A stretch of DNA of 10,334 bases, taken from an uncultured bacterium (GTDB taxonomy: Bacteria > Actinomycetota > Coriobacteriia > Coriobacteriales > Coriobacteriaceae). A model generated the notes under the pieces. The model had not been told where the DNA came from, did no database searches, and saw nothing but the letters and a program-made list of their open reading frames with translations. A program made the position numbers and the translations under genes. Positions 5,204 to 10,334 of the stretch are shown one piece after another. The stretch covers positions 1 to 10,334 of the forward strand of contig CAJMNP010000021.1 in the NCBI GenBank assembly GCA_905214895.1, given 5' to 3'. Every line of letters begins with the position of its first letter. Positions within the stretch are counted from its first letter, which is position 1.

Positions 5204-8074
5204 ATGAGTCGCCGCAACACCGAACTGCTCTTGCTCATCGCCTCGGCGTTCCCCGTCATCCTGCTCTATGCGATGTACGTGCTCACCGCGGGTGCCACGA
5301 TTTCCTTTGAGACGCTCGCCGTGCCGATCGGCCTGTTCGCCGCCTTCGCCGCGGCGCATATCGCCGTGCGCATCCTGGCGCCCGGCGCCGATCCCGCCAT
5401 CCTACCCATCGTCTTTGTGCTCTCGGGCATCGGCATCACATTCGTGACGCGCCTAGCCCCCGACCTCGCCATCTCGCAGCTCATCATCTTGTTTGTCTCG
5501 GTGGCGCTCATGGTGGGAACGCTCGCACTGGTCAAGAACCTCGACGTGGTCATGCGCTACAAGTACACCTTTGGCATTATCGGCATCATCCTGCTGATGC
5601 TGCCGATCTTTATCGGCACCACGATCTCGGGCTCCAAGCTGTGGATTCGCATCGCGGGCTTCACCATCCAGCCCGGCGAGTTCGCCAAGGTCTTCATCGT
5701 CCTGTTCCTGGCAGGCTATCTGGCCGAGAACCGCGAGCTGCTTTCCATCTCCAACCGCAAGATCCTGGGCCTCAAGATTCCGCGCTTCCGCCTGCTGCTG
5801 CCGCTGTTTGCCGTGTGGGGCGTGTGCCTGCTCATCGTCGTCTTCGAACGCGACCTGGGCTCGGCCGTCCTGTTCTACACCATCTTTTTGCTGATGCTCT
5901 ATGTTGCCACGGGACGCTTTTCGTACGTCATCATCGGCCTTGCGCTGCTGGCCGTTGGAGCCGTGGGCGCCTACAAGTTCCTGTCGCACGTGCAGGTGCG
6001 CTTTCAGGTCTGGGTCGATCCGTTTAAGGACGCCCAGGGCCAGGGCTACCAGATCGTACAGTCACTTTACTCGCTGGCTGACGGTGGCCTGGTTGGCGTC
6101 GGCATTGGCAACGGCATGGCAAACAACATCCCCGTCGTCGAGTCCGACTTTATCTTCTCGGCTATCGGCGAGGAAATGGGCCTTTTGGGCGGCGGCGCCG
6201 TGCTCATCCTGTTTATGCTTTTTGCCGTGCGTGGCCTCACCACGGCAGCCCGCGCCAAGTCCGACCTTGCCGCCTTTAGCGCGACCGGCCTTACGGCGGC
6301 CATCAGCTTCCAGGCATTCTTAATCGTTGGCGGCGTAACCCGCCTGATCCCGCTGACCGGCGTCACCCTGCCCTTTATGAGCCAGGGCGGCTCCTCGCTG
6401 CTGGCGAGCTTTATCATCGTCGCGCTGCTGCTGCGCGCCGGCGACGAGGCAACCGGACGCGAAGCCGAGCTCACCGGCACCGGCACCATGGCCGCCATCA
6501 CCGATGACCAGGTCGCATCCGCCGCTGCCCCGACCGGTACGCGTTTTGCCAGCGCACCTTCCTACGGCCACGGCAACCACTCCGCGGGTTCTCGCATGCG
6601 TCGTCGCCTGCTCGACACGCCTGAGTCCGGCGTGCTCGGCCGCGTGGCACTTGCCAACCGTCTAACTCGTGCCGTGTTTGCCTTTACGGCGCTGTTCGCC
6701 ATCCTTATCGGCAACCTCACCTATGTCCAGGTCATCAAGGCGAAGGACTACCAGGACATGCCGACCAACAACCACACCATCGCCCGCTCCAAGTACATCC
6801 AGCGTGGCTCCATCATCACGTCCGACGGCGTGACGCTAGCCGAGTCGCTGCAGCAGGAGGACGGCACCTACGCCCGTTCCTACCCCAACGGCAACATGGC
6901 CGCGCACGTGGTGGGCTACGTGAGCCAGCAATACGGCACCGCCGGCATCGAGAGCGTCATGAACGATACGCTCACCGGCTCCAAGGATTACTCCAGCTGG
7001 AACAACGCCATCTCGTCGCTCGCGGGGCAGACCCAGCCGGGCAATACCGCCAAGCTCACCATCGACTCGCGCATCCAGACGGCTGCCGAGCAGGCGCTCA
7101 AGGGCTTTAAGGGCGCTGTGGTGGTCATGGATCCGCGCACCGGTGCGGTCCTTGCGTGCGCGAGCTCGCCCACCTACGACAACACCAACATCGATGCGCT
7201 GCTCCAGTCGGGCGGCGGCGAGGACGGCTCCATGTACGACCGTGCCATGGACGCGCTGTACACCCCGGGCTCGACCTTTAAGGTCGTCACGCTCTCCGCG
7301 GCGCTCGAAACCGGCACCGCCAGCCTTACCAGCACGTACCAGGCGCCTGGCTCCATGGACATCGGCAACGCGCCGGTCACCAACTATGCCAACGAGAGCT
7401 ACGGCACCATCAGCCTGCAGCAGGCCTTCGCCGTGTCGTCCAACGTCGTCTTTGGCCAGGTGGCAAACGAGATTGGCGCCAGCTCGCTCGTCCAGTTTGC
7501 CAACGCCTTTGGCTACGGCCAAAAGCTCGGTCAGGATCTGACCACCGCGGCTTCCATCATGGCCGACCCGTCGCTTATGACCGAGTGGGAGACCGCTTGG
7601 GCAGGCGCCGGCCAGCCCGTCGGCATGGACCACACGCCTGGCCCGCAGACCACCGTCATGCAGAATTGCGTGATCGCTGCCGCTATCGCCAACAGCGGCG
7701 TGGTCATGGACCCGTTCTTTGTGTCCCAGATACTCGCCCCGGACGGAACCGTGGTCAAGACCACGCAGTCCCGCTCGCTGGGCCAGGCTGTCAGCTCTGC
7801 CACGGCCGACCAGGTCAAGCAGGCCATGCTCGCCGTCGTCCAGTCCGGTACCGGCACCGATGCCCAGATTCCGGGCGTCAAGGTTGCCGGCAAGACCGGT
7901 TCGGCCGAGACCGGCGGCACCAACGTCAACTCTATGTTTGTTGGCTTTGCACCTTACGATTCACCCACGGTTGCCATCTCGGTAGCCCTGGAGGATTACG
8001 ACAAACACGACGTCAAGGCGGCCAAGATTGCCGGCATCGTCCTGACCGCGGCGCTCGCCGCACAGGGAGCGTGA
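5204..8074 (+). CDS. rodA-pbpA: RodA-PbpA fusion: SEDS peptidoglycan glycosyltransferase joined to class B transpeptidase
   Basis: One open frame of 956 residues joins two enzymes that mycobacteria encode separately. Residues 1 to about 412 are a polytopic SEDS (RodA/FtsW) glycan polymerase. Conserved signatures are QPGEFAKV (from Gln156), FERDLGSA (Asp217), ESDFIFSAIGEEMG (Asp315, aligning with the essential RodA Asp) and TGVTLPFMSQGGSS (ending at Ser398). A cytoplasmic linker (about 413-489) leads to a TM helix (about 490-513). The external penicillin-binding part has a short pedestal (RGSIITSDG, YPNGNMAAHVVGY) like mycobacterial PbpA. The transpeptidase part has SxxK Ser690-Lys693, SSN 745-747 and KTGS 897-900, so it looks active and beta-lactam-binding. 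The SEDS C-terminus and the PBP N-terminus both face the cytoplasm, so the topology allows fusion. No stop or convincing internal ribosome binding site occurs at the junction; Met429 and Met465 lack one. The protein should elongate and crosslink lipid II-derived glycan. Confidence 0.95.
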   Translation: MSRRNTELLLLIASAFPVILLYAMYVLTAGATISFETLAVPIGLFAAFAAAHIAVRILAPGADPAILPIVFVLSGIGITFVTRLAPDLAISQLIILFVSVALMVGTLALVKNLDVVMRYKYTFGIIGIILLMLPIFIGTTISGSKLWIRIAGFTIQPGEFAKVFIVLFLAGYLAENRELLSISNRKILGLKIPRFRLLLPLFAVWGVCLLIVVFERDLGSAVLFYTIFLLMLYVATGRFSYVIIGLALLAVGAVGAYKFLSHVQVRFQVWVDPFKDAQGQGYQIVQSLYSLADGGLVGVGIGNGMANNIPVVESDFIFSAIGEEMGLLGGGAVLILFMLFAVRGLTTAARAKSDLAAFSATGLTAAISFQAFLIVGGVTRLIPLTGVTLPFMSQGGSSLLASFIIVALLLRAGDEATGREAELTGTGTMAAITDDQVASAAAPTGTRFASAPSYGHGNHSAGSRMRRRLLDTPESGVLGRVALANRLTRAVFAFTALFAILIGNLTYVQVIKAKDYQDMPTNNHTIARSKYIQRGSIITSDGVTLAESLQQEDGTYARSYPNGNMAAHVVGYVSQQYGTAGIESVMNDTLTGSKDYSSWNNAISSLAGQTQPGNTAKLTIDSRIQTAAEQALKGFKGAVVVMDPRTGAVLACASSPTYDNTNIDALLQSGGGEDGSMYDRAMDALYTPGSTFKVVTLSAALETGTASLTSTYQAPGSMDIGNAPVTNYANESYGTISLQQAFAVSSNVVFGQVANEIGASSLVQFANAFGYGQKLGQDLTTAASIMADPSLMTEWETAWAGAGQPVGMDHTPGPQTTVMQNCVIAAAIANSGVVMDPFFVSQILAPDGTVVKTTQSRSLGQAVSSATADQVKQAMLAVVQSGTGTDAQIPGVKVAGKTGSAETGGTNVNSMFVGFAPYDSPTVAISVALEDYDKHDVKAAKIAGIVLTAALAAQGA

Positions 8075-8124
8075 TGCCCATGATCAAAGCGGATACTTAT
8101 GGCGCGCCGCGGCCGATGAGCTAG
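8074..8124 (+). CDS. Possible 16-codon mini-ORF coupled to the rodA-pbpA stop
   Basis: An ATG shares its A with the TGA stop of rodA-pbpA (TGATG) and opens a frame of 16 residues, MPMIKADTYGAPRPMS, ending at TAG 8122-8124. AGGGAG at 8064-8069 lies 4 bases before this ATG and 10 before a second in-frame ATG at 8080, so either could be used. Its 3' half lies in the hairpin at 8100-8137. No family is recognised. It may be a leader peptide for pknB, or chance in a GC-rich gap. Confidence 0.3.
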   Translation: MPMIKADTYGAPRPMS

Positions 8125-8137
8125 CGGCAACGCGCCA
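8100..8137 (+). promoter_or_regulatory. Stem-loop in the gap before pknB
   Basis: TGGCGCG (8100-8106) pairs with CGCGCCA (8131-8137), and CCGC (8107-8110) with GCGG (8124-8127) across a 3-base CAA bulge, giving an 11-bp GC-rich hairpin with a 13-base loop. No T-run follows, so it is not a standard intrinsic terminator. It may be an RNA processing or stability element, or a translation-sensitive structure, because it overlaps the mini-ORF stop codon. Confidence 0.45.
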
Positions 8138-8196
8138 CACGGCCCCAGCGGCCACACATCTGGTACTACACACATCGTTGAGCGAATAGTTATGTT

Positions 8197-8201
8197 AGGA
8201 G
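8197..8201 (+). promoter_or_regulatory. Ribosome binding site deciding the pknB start
   Basis: AGGAG lies 5 bases before ATG 8207, giving the start MEQRVLGGRY, which places the kinase domain close to the N-terminus as usual. The alternative ATG at 8192 precedes this site and has only a poor GAGCGA upstream. No convincing promoter is visible between 8075 and 8196. Confidence 0.75.
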
Positions 8202-8206
8202 CAGGA

Positions 8207-10150
8207 ATGGAACAGAGGGTCCTCGGGGGAAGATACCTCCTCAAGGATAAGGTGGGAACGGGCGGCATGGCGACCGTCTTCCGTGCACAGGATCAGGTCC
8301 TCGACCGCACGGTTGCCGTCAAGATCATGCTGCCGCAGTATGCCGGCGACGCCACCTTCGCCGCCCGCTTTAAGCAGGAGGCCCAGGCAGCGGCCGGCCT
8401 GTCCTCCCCCTATATCGTGGGCGTCTACGACTGGGGCAAGGACGGCGACACCTATTACATCGTCATGGAGTACCTGCGCGGTACCGACCTTAAGAGCGGC
8501 ATCAAGAGCCACGGCGCCCTCGATCCCAAGAAGGTCGCGCAGATCGGCTCGCAGATCAGCTCCGCGCTTTCGGTCGCACACAAGCACGAGATCATCCACC
8601 GCGACATTAAGCCGCAAAACATCATGGTGCTGCCCGACGGCAACATCAAGGTCATGGATTTTGGCATCGCACGCGCCAAGAACAGCCATCTCACGCAGGA
8701 TAACAACGTGCTGGGCACCGCCCACTATGTAAGCCCCGAGCAGACCCGCGGCCAGGACCTCGGCCCCACCTCGGATATCTACTCGCTGGGTGTCGTCATG
8801 TACGAGTGCGCCACCGGCCGCGTACCCTTTGACGGCGACGACGCCATCTCGGTTGCGCTCAAGCAGGTCAACGAGCTGCCCATCCCGCCGAGCCAGATCA
8901 ACTCCGGCGTCGATGCCGACTTGGAGCGCATCATCCTCAAGTGCATGGAGAAGGACCCGGCAAACCGCTTCCAGACGGCCGACGAGCTGCGCCAAGTGCT
9001 CAACAGCTACCTGTCCGGCCGTGCCGTCAACGTCTCGGAGCCCACGCGCATCATCGGTGCCGCCGGCGACCTGGGTGCCACCAAGACCCGCGAGCTTTCC
9101 GACTCAACGCGCGCTATGGTTCGCCCCGTCTCGGGCGTGAGCGGTCAGAACACCGCCCGCAGCGCTGTCTCGGGCTCCACGGGCTCCTATGAGGTCGAGA
9201 AGCCTAAGTCCAACAAGAACAAGATCATCGCCGCCGTGATTGCCGCCGTCGCCGTGATTGGCGTTGTAGTGGCCTTTGCCACGGGCATGTTCAGCGGCGA
9301 CCAGGTTACGGTCCCCGATGTGCTGGGCAAGGATCAGGAGACCGCCGTCGAGCTGATCCAGGAGGCCGGCCTGGAGGTCGGCACCGTCGACCAGAGCTAC
9401 AACGACGATGTCGACGAGGGAAAGGTCGCCGAGCAGACCCCCAACGGCCACACCAAAAAGCCCAAGGGCACGAGGGTGAACCTGGTAATCTCCAAGGGCC
9501 CCAAGCCCTCCGAAAAGGTTGAGGTCCCGCAGCTCGTCGGTTTGACCAAGGACCAGGCCGAGGCAGCGCTGGCAAGCGTAGGCCTGAAGGGCAGCGCTTC
9601 GGAGGAAGCCAATGAGGCCGAAGAGGGCCAGGTCTTTGAACAGACCACTGCTGCCGGCAAGGAGGTCGAGAAGGGAACGACCATCTCGTACAAGGTCTCC
9701 AGCGGCCCGGACACCACCTCGGTGCCCGATCTGACCGACATGACCGAGGCTCAGGCGCGCAACGCCCTCGACATGGCTGGCTTTGGCGTCGACGTGAGCT
9801 ATCAGGAAAACGACTCGGTTACCGAGGGCACCGTAATTAGCTGGAACCCCAGCGGCAAGCAGAAGCCCGGTGCCACGATCACCGTCGTCATCGCCAAGAA
9901 GTCCGGCAAGGCCAGCGTCCCGGGCAACCTGTACGGCAAGAGCATCTCCGCCGCCGTCACCGCGCTCAACAACGCCGGATTCTACAACATCGCGTTCTGC
10001 GATCAGAACGGTAACCCTGTGAGCGGCAACGAGAACGCAACTGTCACGGGTGTCTCCCCCACCGGCAAGCAGTCCACCGACAGCACGATTACGCTGACGG
10101 TTTCGATTTCTGGCTCCGGCTCCGGCGACGATTCCGGTACAAGCAACTAG
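8207..10150 (+). CDS. pknB: PknB: transmembrane Ser/Thr protein kinase with four PASTA repeats
   Basis: A 647-residue sensor kinase for cell-wall growth. The cytoplasmic kinase domain (about 8-268) has glycine loop GTGGMATVF, Lys39 in VAVKIM, HRDIKPQN (131-138), DFG (151-153) and SPEQ (176-179), all expected for an active RD kinase. In the activation loop, Thr163-Gln164-Asp165 aligns without gaps with Thr171-Gln-Thr173 of M. tuberculosis PknB, so the second regulatory Thr is an Asp. A juxtamembrane linker (about 270-337) carries Thr motifs such as EPTRII (Thr280) and DSTRAM (Thr301). One TM helix (about 340-362) leads to four extracytoplasmic PASTA repeats starting near residues 366, 437, 503 and 568; the fourth is the most divergent and is followed by a Gly/Ser tail. 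PASTA repeats in this family bind muropeptides or lipid II. The gene ends the operon, 50 bases before a terminator. By family knowledge its substrates include FhaA-binding and wall-synthesis proteins. Confidence 0.96.
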   Translation: MEQRVLGGRYLLKDKVGTGGMATVFRAQDQVLDRTVAVKIMLPQYAGDATFAARFKQEAQAAAGLSSPYIVGVYDWGKDGDTYYIVMEYLRGTDLKSGIKSHGALDPKKVAQIGSQISSALSVAHKHEIIHRDIKPQNIMVLPDGNIKVMDFGIARAKNSHLTQDNNVLGTAHYVSPEQTRGQDLGPTSDIYSLGVVMYECATGRVPFDGDDAISVALKQVNELPIPPSQINSGVDADLERIILKCMEKDPANRFQTADELRQVLNSYLSGRAVNVSEPTRIIGAAGDLGATKTRELSDSTRAMVRPVSGVSGQNTARSAVSGSTGSYEVEKPKSNKNKIIAAVIAAVAVIGVVVAFATGMFSGDQVTVPDVLGKDQETAVELIQEAGLEVGTVDQSYNDDVDEGKVAEQTPNGHTKKPKGTRVNLVISKGPKPSEKVEVPQLVGLTKDQAEAALASVGLKGSASEEANEAEEGQVFEQTTAAGKEVEKGTTISYKVSSGPDTTSVPDLTDMTEAQARNALDMAGFGVDVSYQENDSVTEGTVISWNPSGKQKPGATITVVIAKKSGKASVPGNLYGKSISAAVTALNNAGFYNIAFCDQNGNPVSGNENATVTGVSPTGKQSTDSTITLTVSISGSGSGDDSGTSN

Positions 10151-10200
10151 CCGGCTGCTTATTACCTGCGGCAGCGAACGCTGCAAACATATTCGCTCAG

Positions 10201-10241
10201 AAGCGCCCGCTTGCTCCCCCGGCAAGCGGGCGCTTTGCTTT
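10201..10241 (+). terminator. Intrinsic terminator of the operon
   Basis: A perfect 14-bp stem (AAGCGCCCGCTTGC at 10201-10214 with its complement at 10222-10235) and a 7-base loop are followed by TGCTTTAG, giving a broken T-run CTTTGCTTT. It lies 50 bases after the pknB stop. The minus-strand exit has no T-run, so it acts on + strand transcripts. A smaller inverted repeat (GCAGCG-AA-CGCTGC, 10171-10184) lies between it and pknB. Confidence 0.88.
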
Positions 10242-10277
10242 AGATGCGGACCGCCAACATGAAACGGCGCAACTCTT

Positions 10278-10315
10278 AAACCAGAAGAGCCCGGCACCGT
10301 GGTGGTACCGGGCTC
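10278..10315 (-). terminator. Intrinsic terminator for a convergent gene beyond the window
   Basis: GAGCCCGG (10287-10294) and CCGGGCTC (10308-10315) form an 8-bp stem, extended after one mismatch by ACC/GGT around a 5-base loop. Read on the minus strand the hairpin is followed by TTCTGGTTT, a T-rich exit; on the plus strand GGCAAATC follows. This orientation points to a minus-strand transcript entering from the right edge. Confidence 0.55.
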
Positions 10316-10325
10316 GGCAAATCTC

Positions 10326-10334
10326 TGGTGCCCC
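10326..10334 (-). tRNA. Possible 3' end of a convergent tRNA gene (only last 9 bases)
   Basis: Read on the minus strand, the window's last bases give GGGGCACCA, which fits an acceptor 3' strand GGGGC, discriminator A and an encoded CCA, as in tRNAs that start GCCCC. A minus-strand terminator lies just downstream at 10278-10315, as expected for a tRNA transcript. With 9 bases visible, the identity and amino acid cannot be decided and chance is possible. Confidence 0.3.

Noticed and set aside
6488..6598. Separate internal start for the PBP half (Met429 or Met465)
   Set aside because: Neither ATG has a purine-rich site upstream and the frame is continuous through the linker.
8139..8155. Small inverted repeat GGCC-CCAGC-GGCC
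   Set aside because: A 4-bp stem in GC-rich DNA is expected by chance and has no further support.
8178..8196. Promoter formed by TTGAGC and TATGTT before pknB
   Set aside because: The two boxes are only 7 bases apart and no other -35 fits the TATGTT at 16-18 bases.
8192..8206. Earlier ATG for pknB adding MLGAG
   Set aside because: The AGGAG site lies after this ATG and is well placed for ATG 8207.
9104..10297. Minus-strand open frame of 397 codons opposite the PASTA region of pknB
   Set aside because: It starts inside the minus-strand terminator region, crosses the operon terminator, and mirrors codon bias of pknB; no domain is seen.

Overview
The window carries one co-oriented (+ strand) cell-wall synthesis and Ser/Thr phosphosignalling operon from a high-GC Gram-positive bacterium. 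The gene set is the actinobacterial fhaA-fhaB-pstP-rodA-pbpA-pknB module. The high GC, the GTG/ATG overlapping starts, the fused rodA-pbpA and the first gene's divergence from mycobacterial PknA suggest the class Coriobacteriia, possibly a Collinsella-like gut organism. The genus is an inference from memory, not a search result. I see no insertion sequences, phage genes, CRISPR or signs of recent transfer.

Layout. 9-1862: Ser/Thr kinase with a polytopic membrane C-terminus, whose 5' end sits at the window edge. 1859-2869: FhaA (DUF3662 + FHA). 2876-3292: FhaB (one TM helix + FHA). 3289-5187: PP2C phosphatase PstP with an unusual disordered N-terminal extension of about 240 residues. 5204-8074: one 956-residue protein joining a RodA-type SEDS glycosyltransferase to a PbpA-type transpeptidase. 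8075-8206: the only real gap inside the operon, with a possible 16-codon ORF and a hairpin. 8207-10150: PknB with four PASTA repeats. 10201-10241: strong intrinsic terminator. 10278-10334: a minus-strand terminator and what may be the last 9 bases of a convergent tRNA gene.

How the genes work together. By analogy with mycobacteria, PknB senses wall fragments or lipid II through its PASTA repeats and phosphorylates Thr residues on wall proteins. FhaA and FhaB read phosphothreonine, and PstP removes it. The RodA-PbpA fusion polymerises and crosslinks peptidoglycan. The first kinase holds a different place from mycobacterial pknA, which lies between pbpA and pknB. It has non-canonical catalytic features (HLD instead of HRD, and an activation loop without the usual Thr pair).

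Most distinctive points: the SEDS-transpeptidase fusion, the non-RD polytopic kinase heading the operon, the long acidic/Pro-Ala N-terminus on PstP, the Asp replacing an activation-loop Thr in PknB, and the mini-ORF/hairpin in front of pknB. The module is known in outline; the architecture is where novelty may lie.
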